From Candidatus Villigracilis proximus (GTDB lineage: Bacteria > Chloroflexota > Anaerolineae > Anaerolineales > Villigracilaceae): 64,000 bases of DNA. Shown in pieces: positions 26,155 through 33,792 of this stretch. The stretch lies in assembly GCA_016715195.1 (NCBI GenBank), contig JADKBB010000004.1:135508-199507 (forward strand), given 5' to 3'. A program made the position numbers and the translations under genes. Positions within the stretch are counted from its first letter, which is position 1, and each line of letters opens with the position of its first letter. The notes beneath the pieces are model-generated. The model saw only the letters and a list, made by a program, of their open reading frames with translations, had not been told where the DNA came from and made no database searches.

Positions 26155-28857
26155 CTACGGCAGATTAAAGGTTCTCACCAGGAAGACCGCCATCTGTGCG
26201 CGGGTGACTGAGTCATCGGGGCAGTAGTTGCCTGCACCGCAGCCGCTAGTGATGCCGTCGGTGACCAGTTGATTGATGAAAGGAGCTGCCCAATAATTGA
26301 CTGCCACATCGTTGAAGCCGGTGCTGCCACCCACCGCGGGCGGAGCATAACTGGAACCGTTTTTGGCTTTCAGCAAAAACACTGCCATTTGCGCGCGGGT
26401 GACTGTGCTATCGGGACAGTAGATTCCAGCGCCGCATCCGCTGGTGATGCCTTCGGCGGCCAGTTGTTTGATCCATGCGGCAGCCCAGTAATCAGCGGCG
26501 ACATCGTCGAAGCCGGTATTGCCATTCACGGCAGGCGGCGCATAGCTTGAACCGTGAATTCCCTTCAATAGGAAGATCGCCATTTGTGCTCGGGTGACGG
26601 TGCTATCAGGGCAGTATTGCAAGGAACTGAGCACACAGCCGCCGGTGATGCTCGCTGTATATAAACGCTCAATGTAACTATTTGCCCAATAACTATATGG
26701 AACGTCGGTGAAGATCGGTGTCTTGCGGATCGTATAGGTCTCACCTGTTATCAAGCCGGCAGAAAGTGGATTAAGACTTAAGTCTGTGATGCTATCGTTA
26801 TCCAGTACGTCCAGACGGAGGGTGCCGCTGCCAACGCCGGTGTTGACACTGACAGTGTAGACACTGCCTGAGCCGCTGATTCCGCTAACGGCGGCGGAAG
26901 ATACGCTGTTTGTCGTCAGGGAGAAATCACCCGGGTCTACTCCGATCACAGATTCTGAGAAGGTGACGGTGAAGTCTACGCTCAAAAGATTAGTCGGGTT
27001 TGGATTTACAAGCACGCTGGAAAGCACGTTGGGAGAAGGATCAAATTCAAATGCGCCAATATCACATTGACTCTCCTGCGGACGTGCCACCCCACGTTGG
27101 TCTTTGCCGCCCGGGCCAAAGGTTGGTGAGGCGGAAGACAAAGCACAAATTGAATTATCTCCCCCGTTATGGGCTGGAGAATCAAGACCAATTGCGAGGG
27201 TTTTGGTAGGACCGCCATTGTCAGCGGGCAAAGCCAGTTTTGGATCAGTTGTGAGACTTGGAGTTCCACATTGATTAGGGGATACAGCATTATTTTCCAC
27301 CAGGTTATTCGTATTGATTCCAATTGTGCCGCTGTCGTTAAAACAATCTGTGCCGACTGGGGAATTGGCGATGATCGTATTGGCATATATCAGGTTACCC
27401 ACATTGTATATGCCGCCACCGCTGGTTAATGAGGAGTTCTCTGAAATGGTGACATTCGTTAAAGCCAGGGATCCCAAATTGATAATGCCACCGCCATACT
27501 CTGTCGCAGAATTGCCAAAGAGAGTGCTGTTTGTTGCGGTCAGCGTGCCCCAATTGGAGATACCGCCGCCATTCCCAGTAGTAGAGTTCTCTGAAATGGT
27601 GCTGCTCAAAATATTAACTACGCCGGTAAGAGTTATATTAAAAATACCGCTACCATCCGGCGCAGAGTTGTTGGAGACGGTACTATCTACCATAGTCAAT
27701 ACGCCGTTATCTTCATTAAACACGCCGCCGCCGCCAATGTCTGCAACGTTTTCAGAAATAGCAGTGTTTGTAATTTTCAGGTTTCCAGAGTTAATAACAC
27801 CACCCCCAAGTGCAGCAGAGTTGGTTGAGAGGACACTATTGGTCACGGTTAATATACCGAGATTGGCAATTCCCCCGCCATCAATTGAACTGGTATTCCC
27901 TGTAAAAGTGCCTTCTGTAATACTCATTTGATCTTCATTGTAAATAGCACCTCCACTACTCACTCCGCCAAAATCTGAATTTCCGGTAAAGATGCAATTC
28001 TCAATCGTCACTTGGCCTTCATAGTTATTGATCGCTCCCCCATTCCCAAAACCAAAGGCCGAGTTATTTGTAAATGAGCTGTTTGTTAAAATTGAATTAC
28101 CATTGATGCTGTTGACGATAGCCCCGCCGCCCGCGGTGGCAGAATTATCAAGGAACATACTATCATCTACAGATAATGTGCCGATATTCGCAATTCCGCC
28201 TCCATTTCCTTGCAATTGGCTAATCGATTGCGCGACATTTTCAGAAAATGTACTTCCTGTAATGGTAAGTGTCTGACCATAGTCATTGAAGATTCCCCCG
28301 CCATCTTCTGCCATGTTGCCTGTTATGGTGCTATTGATGAGCGTTAGATTCCCTTTATTATAAATACCGCCGCCGCCCAACCCGCCGATATACGAATTGC
28401 CTGACAGGGTGGAATTTCTAATCGTTAAGGTTCCATAATTTGCAATGCCACCGCCGCCAGTTACTCCACTGGCTTTCCCCTTCACAATATCCAATCCATT
28501 TAGCTCAACTGGGAAGGGTCCACCAATTTGAAAAGCAGATACATCACCTGTGCCATCGCCCTCTGTATCGCCGCTGATCTGGATGTGTGAAGTAAGGCTT
28601 GACCCGTCAATCGTGAGGCCTTTGTCAATTAGCAGGGATGAATCCAGACGAATAATAGCGCCGGAAAGAGACAATTCAAATAAGATTGTGTCGCCCGAAT
28701 TACCATCGATAATTGCCTGACGCAACGAACCGCTTCCGCTATCATTTGCATTTGTGACTGTCCAAATCGTATTCGCACGGACGACCTGATTTGGAATTCC
28801 GCCCAAAATGACAATGACCAGGACAAAAATCAACATAAAATAACTTGGCTTTTTCAC
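26155..28857 (-). CDS. Secreted beta-helix/Ig-like/SLH surface protein
   Basis: A 900-residue intact frame with a GTG start at 28857 preceded by ggaggg. Signal peptide MKKPSYFMLIFVLVIVILGG ends near VRA. A CSLREA-like segment (NANDSGSGSLRQAIIDGNSG) leads into a long beta-helix stalk with roughly 18 coils (NSTLSGNS, NCIFTGNS, NSVLSTNS). The stalk closes with DNGGPTKTLAIGLDSPAHNG. An Ig-like domain follows (NPTNLLSVDFTVTFSESVIG), then three SLH repeats ending TFNLP. The first SLH repeat has the wide spacing GCVLSSLQYCPD, shared with the M23-SLH protein. It is first in the array when read from the right; upstream DNA carries repeats R2 and R1. Confidence 0.9.
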   Translation of the reverse strand: MKKPSYFMLIFVLVIVILGGIPNQVVRANTIWTVTNANDSGSGSLRQAIIDGNSGDTILFELSLSGAIIRLDSSLLIDKGLTIDGSSLTSHIQISGDTEGDGTGDVSAFQIGGPFPVELNGLDIVKGKASGVTGGGGIANYGTLTIRNSTLSGNSYIGGLGGGGIYNKGNLTLINSTITGNMAEDGGGIFNDYGQTLTITGSTFSENVAQSISQLQGNGGGIANIGTLSVDDSMFLDNSATAGGGAIVNSINGNSILTNSSFTNNSAFGFGNGGAINNYEGQVTIENCIFTGNSDFGGVSSGGAIYNEDQMSITEGTFTGNTSSIDGGGIANLGILTVTNSVLSTNSAALGGGVINSGNLKITNTAISENVADIGGGGVFNEDNGVLTMVDSTVSNNSAPDGSGIFNITLTGVVNILSSTISENSTTGNGGGISNWGTLTATNSTLFGNSATEYGGGIINLGSLALTNVTISENSSLTSGGGIYNVGNLIYANTIIANSPVGTDCFNDSGTIGINTNNLVENNAVSPNQCGTPSLTTDPKLALPADNGGPTKTLAIGLDSPAHNGGDNSICALSSASPTFGPGGKDQRGVARPQESQCDIGAFEFDPSPNVLSSVLVNPNPTNLLSVDFTVTFSESVIGVDPGDFSLTTNSVSSAAVSGISGSGSVYTVSVNTGVGSGTLRLDVLDNDSITDLSLNPLSAGLITGETYTIRKTPIFTDVPYSYWANSYIERLYTASITGGCVLSSLQYCPDSTVTRAQMAIFLLKGIHGSSYAPPAVNGNTGFDDVAADYWAAAWIKQLAAEGITSGCGAGIYCPDSTVTRAQMAVFLLKAKNGSSYAPPAVGGSTGFNDVAVNYWAAPFINQLVTDGITSGCGAGNYCPDDSVTRAQMAVFLVRTFNLP

Positions 28858-28982
28858 GAGATACCCTCCAAAATTTTAAAAACTTTTCGAGAAAAACAAG
28901 CACCTATTCCAAACAAAAGGCGCAGAAAGACCTTATTATATATACAGATGCGGGCAAACTAAGCTACTTATCAGCATTACAA

Positions 28983-29112
28983 TTAATAATCCACCTTACG
29001 CAGTTTTCTTCGAGAAGCCTGATTTTTTGTTTGGAGCGCGGACTGTAGTGTGCTTCTTACTGAAAACGCGGACTAAAGCCCACAATCCATTTTTTCGCGT
29101 AAGGTCAGTTAA
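28983..29112. repeat. 130-bp inverted-repeat element family R2, copy A
   Basis: Ends match as imperfect inverted repeats around accttacgc (28993-29001) and gcgtaaggt (29097-29105), flanked by ttaa-rich sequence. The interior carries the string cagttttcttcgagaagcct and a palindromic gcggac..gtcc core. Copy B with the same length is at 62654-62783. It encodes nothing and looks like a MITE or other non-autonomous element. The rest of 28858-29409 holds only the terminator and repeat R1. Confidence 0.65.
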
Positions 29113-29212
29113 TAAGCAGGGTAATTAATATTTTCACCTGCCATCAATCCTCCTTTTTAAGCCGATGTAAATAAAACTGAAGATACAAAATAATATCACC
29201 TTTTCTACAAAA

Positions 29213-29249
29213 CAAAAAAAGCCAGGATTTCTCTTATGGCTCTTTTTGT
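29213..29249 (-). terminator. Hairpin terminator beyond the nickel/cobalt operon
   Basis: Arms aaaaaaagcca and tggctcttttt, with one mismatch, lie about 160 bp after the cbiO stop and carry T-rich tails on both strands. Confidence 0.5.
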
Positions 29250-29270
29250 AAACTATATTTTTTTATTTCT

Positions 29271-29367
29271 CTACCGTACACACAAACCCTAAAGGTCTGC
29301 TTCGCTTTCGCAAAAGCCTGATTAACAAAAAAGGCTTTTAGTTTTTTATGTGAGAAACATACGGTAG
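29271..29367. repeat. Palindromic intergenic repeat family R1, copy 2
   Basis: Ends are perfect inverted repeats, ctaccgta and tacggtag. The interior has aaaccctaaaggtct as in copy 1 (749-848); the facing arm (aaaaggcttttag) is partly diverged. It lies between the cbiO stop and the SLH gene. Confidence 0.55.
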
Positions 29368-29409
29368 TAAGTTTTTTATTTAAATTACTTCCGAAATCTT
29401 ATCACCAGA

Positions 29410-30171
29410 TTACGGCTTCTCAAGCCCATGCGCCGTCAAGAACTCTTCGTTCTCCAAAATTTCCATTGTCAATCCATCAGCCACAACCCGGCCTTCGTCC
29501 ATCACGATCGTGCGCGGAAATAGTTCCTGCACCAATTTCATATCATGGGTAGAGACGAGCATCGTGATCGGTAGTTCACGCAATAAATTAATTAATGTTC
29601 TGCGCGCGCGCGGGTCGAGTCCAGCGGAAGGTTCATCGAGCACCAGAATACTCGGGTTCATTGAAAGCACAGTGGCGATGGCAATGCGTTTCTTCTCCCC
29701 CACACTGAGATGGTGCGAGAGTCTATCTTTATAGGAAGACATGCGCACCGCTTCAAGCGCGGCATCCACACGCGCACGCACTTCCACTTCGGGCAGTCCC
29801 ATGTGCAGCGGACCAAACGCCACATCCTCGAACACGGTTGGCGAGAAAAGTTGGTCGTCTGGATTCTGGAACACGAGTCCGACCATTGCGCGGACAGCAG
29901 GCAAATTGTCACGGGTGAGGCGCTGACCACCAATCTCCACTTCGCCGTGCCCGCCTAAAATCCCATTCAGGTGCAGCATCAAAGTTGATTTGCCCGCGCC
30001 GTTCGGCCCGACCAGCGCCACTTTATCGCCCTCACATAATTTAAGTGAAACACCATGCAAAGCAGAATGTCCATCAGGATACGAAAAATGCAGGTCGCGC
30101 ACTTGTAAAACATCGCCTTCGCATGCTTCACGTGACGCGACAAAAGATGATTTTGAATGTGAAATGGGCAT
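29410..30171 (-). CDS. cbiO: Cobalt/nickel ECF transporter ATPase
   Basis: A 253-residue ABC ATPase that powers import of Ni or Co by the CbiMQO-type energy-coupling-factor transporter, on the cytoplasmic side. It shows Walker A GPNGAGKSTLMLHLNG near residue 55, a Q-loop (LVFQNPDDQLF), signature LSVGEKKRIAIA near 150, Walker B ILVLDEPSAGLD near 175 and the switch histidine in STHDM. Its ATG overlaps the cbiQ stop by one base (TAATG), so translation is coupled. It is last in the operon fur-cbiM-cbiQ-cbiO. Confidence 0.92.
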   Translation of the reverse strand: MPISHSKSSFVASREACEGDVLQVRDLHFSYPDGHSALHGVSLKLCEGDKVALVGPNGAGKSTLMLHLNGILGGHGEVEIGGQRLTRDNLPAVRAMVGLVFQNPDDQLFSPTVFEDVAFGPLHMGLPEVEVRARVDAALEAVRMSSYKDRLSHHLSVGEKKRIAIATVLSMNPSILVLDEPSAGLDPRARRTLINLLRELPITMLVSTHDMKLVQELFPRTIVMDEGRVVADGLTMEILENEEFLTAHGLEKP

Positions 30172-30962
30172 TATAACCTTCCAATAACTTGAACAATAAA
30201 TATGATCGCAACCACAAACGCAGTCACAAAATAATCACTCGGCTTCATCTCATGCGCATTCAACGTATAAAGATGACCGGTATACCCGCGCGACAACATC
30301 GCATTGTAGATGCGGTCACTGCGTTCATAACTCCGCAAAAAGAGTTGACCTGCCATATTACCGGCGACATTGGCACGCCAGAAAACGCCTCCCCCCGACC
30401 GTTTGCCTGTTACGCTCGCCGAACGAGATTCTCTCGCCCTAAGCAGACGGAAGACTTCATCCGTCAGCACAAACAGGTAGCGGTATAAAAATGCAATGAT
30501 GGTCGTGAGGATGGCAGGCACGCGCAAATGCTCCAAGGCATGGATCAGGTCTGGGAAGCGTGTGGCGGCAACCAACAACAGCGCAATTTGCACCGACAAC
30601 CACGAGCGGATAAGAATACTCACGAAGCGCAGCAAACCCGCATCGGTGATGACAAAGTCCCACATGGCAATGCTAAAGTTTGCAACAGGCTTCCCCGGAA
30701 TTGAAAACAAGACCGTGACGGCGATCAGCGCAAAAGGTAATGCGATCAATGAACGCTTAAGTGTATAAGCAATGCCCAGTCCTGAGAGCGCATTCGCCGC
30801 AAGTAAAAACAGCCACGCCAATCCAAAGGCCAGCCACGCGCCATCCGGCAAAAGCGCATTAGAAACAATAAAAACGATCGTCACCACCACCTTAACCCGC
30901 GGGTCAAGGTGGTGGATGAAACTTTCTTTTTCGTGATAACGATCAAAGGCATCGAAGTGCAT
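30171..30962 (-). CDS. cbiQ: Cobalt/nickel ECF transporter transmembrane subunit
   Basis: A 263-residue membrane protein of the CbiQ/EcfT family with about five hydrophobic segments. The coupling-helix region LLRARESRSASVTG near residue 190 contains the A-R-x-S-R type motif that contacts the ATPase. The N-terminus FIHHLDPRVKVVVTIVFIVS is typical of the family (phrase HxLDPRxK). It sits about 140 bp downstream of cbiM, separated by a word-hairpin (30973-31085), and is coupled to cbiO. Confidence 0.9.
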   Translation of the reverse strand: MHFDAFDRYHEKESFIHHLDPRVKVVVTIVFIVSNALLPDGAWLAFGLAWLFLLAANALSGLGIAYTLKRSLIALPFALIAVTVLFSIPGKPVANFSIAMWDFVITDAGLLRFVSILIRSWLSVQIALLLVAATRFPDLIHALEHLRVPAILTTIIAFLYRYLFVLTDEVFRLLRARESRSASVTGKRSGGGVFWRANVAGNMAGQLFLRSYERSDRIYNAMLSRGYTGHLYTLNAHEMKPSDYFVTAFVVAIIFIVQVIGRL

Positions 30963-30972
30963 AATAGTTTAC

Positions 30973-31085
30973 ATCCTGAGCGAAGTGACGAGCGCACTCC
31001 GAGAAACGCAGTCGAAGGACAAAAGCATAAGTTAATGTGAAGATTACAATTCTTAACATCCACGTCCTTTGGCTCCGCTCAGGAT
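30973..31085. repeat. Hairpin repeat inside the cbiM-cbiQ gap
   Basis: Perfect 10-base ends atcctgagcg (30973-30982) and cgctcaggat (31076-31085), with additional pairing of gaaggac and gtccttt further in. The left arm is a degenerate repeat (gaagtgacgagcgcactccg). It belongs to the same style of intergenic word-hairpin as 8619-8695. It could reduce read-through from cbiM into cbiQO. Confidence 0.5.
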
Positions 31086-31102
31086 ATGGATATTTCTTTT
31101 GT

Positions 31103-32038
31103 TTATGCTTTGGCTTTCATACCACGGCCAACAAGCATCATGATCGCACCAACAACAAATACACCGATCACTCCGGCCGCAATGGTGGAAAATGCGGTTT
31201 CACCGAGGAAGGGCAACGTGTAATCAGGGATGATCGAATACGGAGCAGATAAGCCCGTGTCAATGAATCCCATATTGATCGCCACGCGCTCAAGCCCATC
31301 CGGGTCACCGGAGGCCAGCGGAGAGATCAACACAACCGCGAGCGAGATCAACGCGCCAACTACTACCCAGCCGCGGCTGCCCTTTGCAGATTCTGAATCT
31401 GCGCCGAGTAAATCAGGACGGGTGCGCAAAATAAAAGCCAAAGCGGAGACAGTGATCAACGCTTCGCCCAAACCGATCAAAGCATGGACGCCCAGCATGG
31501 CAGGAATCACCATCTGTAATTGAGAGGTGCCGCTTAACCAAAGTTCAAGCGAGGTTAACAAAGCGCCGGTCATCACTGAAAGCCAGGCAGCCACACCAGC
31601 CACGCCGGGTTTTACAGTTGTAGACTGGGTGGAAGCAGACCGGTAAAGTCCGTACCCAACTGCAGCGGTGACCAATCCCATATTCAAGATATTGGCGCCC
31701 ATCACGACCAGGCCGCCATCCTGAAAAAGCAAACCCTGCACAGCGATGACCGATGTCATCACCAACATGCCGGCCCAGGGACCCAATACAATTGCTGCCA
31801 TTGCGCCGCCCAACAAGTGACCAGATGTGCCGCCTGCTACAGGGAAGTTAATCATCTGTGCGGCAAAGATAAAAGCTGCCATTACACCCATTAATGGGAT
31901 TTGTTTTTCGCCGAGCGCTTTATTCGTCTTTGAAATTGCAAGACCAATAATTGCGGCTGAAGCCGCCCAACAAACGATGGATACGATCAGGCTTAGAAAG
32001 CCGTCAGGGATGTGCATGGGAACTGGTGAGTAGTGCAT
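31103..32038 (-). CDS. cbiM: Cobalt/nickel ECF transporter substrate subunit CbiM fused to PDGLE domain
   Basis: The substrate-binding membrane subunit (about 311 residues) of a Ni/Co importer. The conserved metal-site segment MHIPDGFLS is present but begins at residue 8. Translation from 32038 is supported by aaggag six bases upstream, whereas a start at 32017 would give the family's usual N-terminal Met-His. About seven membrane segments follow. The C-terminal part has a PDGLE motif (DPDGLERVAINMGF) and a last TM helix, so the small accessory subunit (CbiN/NikN-like) is fused on. Its start lies one base beyond the regulator's stop. Confidence 0.9.
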   Translation of the reverse strand: MHYSPVPMHIPDGFLSLIVSIVCWAASAAIIGLAISKTNKALGEKQIPLMGVMAAFIFAAQMINFPVAGGTSGHLLGGAMAAIVLGPWAGMLVMTSVIAVQGLLFQDGGLVVMGANILNMGLVTAAVGYGLYRSASTQSTTVKPGVAGVAAWLSVMTGALLTSLELWLSGTSQLQMVIPAMLGVHALIGLGEALITVSALAFILRTRPDLLGADSESAKGSRGWVVVGALISLAVVLISPLASGDPDGLERVAINMGFIDTGLSAPYSIIPDYTLPFLGETAFSTIAAGVIGVFVVGAIMMLVGRGMKAKA

Positions 32039-32039
32039 G

Positions 32040-32465
32040 TTATTCTCCTTTTTGACAATCAGGACAAAGACCAAAAAATGTGACGTGGCTGTCGGTTAAC
32101 CGATAGCCGCTCGCAGACTCTAATTGACGATAAAGTTTGGCAAGTAACGCGTGATCCACCTCCATCTCACTTCCACAATTACGGCATTTTATATGATGAT
32201 GTTCATGCCGTGCGATCTCATAGACAAGATGACCATTCCCCATGTGCGCGGAGCGAACCAGTCCATTCTCGGCCAAAAACTCCAAAGTGCGATACACAGT
32301 GGTTTCTGTAATACCGTGTAATTCCTTCCGCGCCTGTTCATAGATATCAACCGGCGAGAGATGTTTGCCTGAATGATGAAGCACATGCAGGATTGTCATC
32401 CTTTGCGGGGTCATACGGTAGCCGCGAGCGCGGAGTTGGGGGGCATAGTCAGCAGCACAGGTCAT
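32040..32465 (-). CDS. Fur-family metal-responsive repressor (Nur/Zur-like)
   Basis: A 141-residue Fur-family regulator. The winged helix (RMTPQRMTILHVLHHSG, TVYRTLEFLAENGLV) occupies residues 1-85. The histidine cluster RHEHHHIKCRNC and a second CPDC form the regulatory and structural metal sites (two CxxC pairs). It is the first gene of the fur-cbiM-cbiQ-cbiO operon and a palindrome of Nur type overlaps its promoter, so it probably represses its own operon when nickel (or zinc/cobalt) is plentiful. Which metal it senses cannot be read from the sequence alone. Confidence 0.88.
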   Translation of the reverse strand: MTCAADYAPQLRARGYRMTPQRMTILHVLHHSGKHLSPVDIYEQARKELHGITETTVYRTLEFLAENGLVRSAHMGNGHLVYEIARHEHHHIKCRNCGSEMEVDHALLAKLYRQLESASGYRLTDSHVTFFGLCPDCQKGE

Positions 32466-32475
32466 AAGAATTCCT

Positions 32476-32507
32476 TATTGCAACTTTTTGCAATAGCATA
32501 GATTATA
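32476..32507 (-). promoter_or_regulatory. Promoter and Nur/Fur-like operator of the metal-uptake operon
   Basis: A perfect 8-bp inverted repeat, tattgcaa-cttt-ttgcaata (32476-32495), begins 10 bp before the repressor's ATG. A TATAAT (-10) on the minus strand lies at 32502-32507, so the operator covers the expected transcription start. The Streptomyces Nur box is described as ttgcaa-N5-ttgcaa; here the spacer is four. Confidence 0.7.
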
Positions 32508-32547
32508 GAGTAACACATCAGGTGGTTTCTTACCTTAGAAATAAAAA

Positions 32548-32574
32548 TTCCTCTTCCATAAATAGAAAGAGGAA
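32548..32574 (-). terminator. Hairpin terminator of the lipoprotein gene
   Basis: Arms ttcctctt and aagaggaa are followed on the minus strand by a T-rich tail (tttttattt). Confidence 0.6.
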
Positions 32575-32616
32575 AGATATTGAATTATTCACATCTTTGG
32601 CAAAAGATGAAGTTTT

Positions 32617-33319
32617 TTACGGCTCCCACTCGTAATGGATAAGCGCCGCGATATAAGGCCGGCCTGCCACATTGTCCATGCCGACTGCCCAGGTTTGCCA
32701 ATCTAATCTGCCGTTTATTTCGGTGCCGGGGAAATGCACTGAGTAGTAATTCAAATCGGCGTAGGGCCAAAGAGCCTGATAGGTTACTGCGCCAAGTTTG
32801 ATCTGGTTACATTCAATGGTTGAACTCGGTATAAACACCTTTTGCAAGGCTGGCAGGATGATCTCTTGAAATGAGCCAAGAGTAGATTCGCCGCTTCCAA
32901 AGGAAAGTCCCCAGTCAGCCTGGAAGGTGGTTTCAAAAACGAATTTTGCATGTTCCACATCATAATTAACCACATTGCCATCGCGATAATAGCGCACATC
33001 CATGCCGTAAGATGGGGAAACGAGTGAAGCAAGTAATGGCCCATCTTTGGAGACGATCACGGCGGAAAATGAGGTGAGTAACTCACGTCCGCGCGGATCA
33101 TCGCAGAACGGGAGATCTGCCACCGGCGCGAAGGCTGTCGGTGTGGAGGTGGCAACTTGTGTCAACGCGGGGACGGGAGTAAATGTTGCAGGGGCGATCA
33201 ATGTCGGTTGGGGCGTATCAGGCATCAGGGCGGTGGGGGGGCGGAGCCGCATCCACGGGGATCGAGCAGGCGGTAAAAGTCAAAATGCTCAGGGTCAACA
33301 CAAATATTTTGAGTTTCAT
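32617..33319 (-). CDS. Lipoprotein of unknown function (frameshift in a C run)
   Basis: ATG at 33319 (gagg upstream) starts a lipoprotein signal peptide, MKLKIFVLTLSILTFTAC, with the lipobox cysteine at residue 18. A run of seven C near 33240 breaks the frame; six C would join it to the long frame open from 33252. After a threonine/proline linker (APATFTPVPALTQVATSTPT) comes a domain of about 160 residues with no family I recognise (CDDPRGRELLTSFSAVIVSK, LVSPSYGMDVRYYRDG). It is probably an extracytoplasmic membrane-anchored protein. It is transcribed alone, between the metal operon and the NACHT pair. Confidence 0.7.
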
Positions 33320-33336
33320 TTTTCCTCTCAATAAAA

Positions 33337-33360
33337 AACTGGCGGAGGATTCCGCCAGTT
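33337..33360 (-). terminator. Hairpin terminator after the NACHT operon
   Basis: The perfect stem aactggcgga/tccgccagtt with loop ggat is followed on the minus strand by a T run. It lies 16 bp beyond the stop of the small partner gene. Confidence 0.8.
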
Positions 33361-33375
33361 GATTGTACTTGTATT

Positions 33376-33774
33376 CTATTCTTCAGCCATTTTTTTTGCA
33401 ATGCGTTTGATGACTTCTGCCACGCCGCTGATCGGATTCTTTAAGGTTTCAAAAGCCACTTCAACGATATCGGGCGCCATGCGTTTGATGTTGCGAAAAC
33501 GCCGTGTAATAAACCCTTCATCGGGATTTGGCTCTTCGAGCGCGGTTTTGATCTCGGCGAGTTCGGCCTTTGCATCCTCTTTTTTTCCAGTTTGAAGTTT
33601 GGGATGTTCATCGATAAATTTGTAGATGGTTTCAAAAGACTGGGTGATGTTGATGCTTTGATTTGAAACGTTGTTATTGTTGCCCATGACGATATTACTG
33701 CCATGCACATTGCCGCCGATCACAATGCTGCCGTTGCCTGCGTTTTGACCGTTTTTTTTATTTTTCTCTGCCAT
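33376..33774 (-). CDS. Small partner of NACHT protein with GGNV glycine motif
   Basis: A 132-residue protein with an ATG preceded by ggagg. Residues 10-45 carry a glycine/asparagine-rich, beta-strand-like motif (GNGSIVIGGNVHGSNIVMGN) that is echoed in the N-terminus of the upstream NACHT protein (GDQSIAVGGSVTDSAIIHG). The rest is predicted helical and charged (KKEDAKAELAEIKTALEEPN), then FITRRFRNIKRMAPDIVEVA and KNPISGVAEVIKRIAKKMAE. Such motifs recur in NACHT/STAND-associated proteins in cyanobacteria and Chloroflexota as I recall them. The gene lies 18 bp after the NACHT gene, so they are co-expressed. Function unknown; a scaffold or effector role is an inference. Confidence 0.7.
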   Translation of the reverse strand: MAEKNKKNGQNAGNGSIVIGGNVHGSNIVMGNNNNVSNQSINITQSFETIYKFIDEHPKLQTGKKEDAKAELAEIKTALEEPNPDEGFITRRFRNIKRMAPDIVEVAFETLKNPISGVAEVIKRIAKKMAEE

Positions 33775-33792
33775 GCTTCCTCCAAATTTATA

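Noticed and set aside
25725..26211. Two plus-strand open frames in the A/T-rich gap
   Set aside because: They lack a convincing RBS, have cysteine/phenylalanine-rich random-looking composition, and run into a terminator and the SLH gene end.
27314..27931. A 205-codon open frame on the plus strand opposite the SLH gene 26155-28857, and many similar ones (for example 7779-8078, 23800-24123)
   Set aside because: They mirror the beta-helix coils of the opposite strand, are rich in PPP/VLLV strings, and lack an RBS and family resemblance.
29410..32507. Cobalamin or nickel/cobalt (NiCo) riboswitch upstream of the cbiM operon
   Set aside because: Only about 70 bp of leader exist and no B12-box or NiCo-like conserved stems are present; a protein operator explains the region better.
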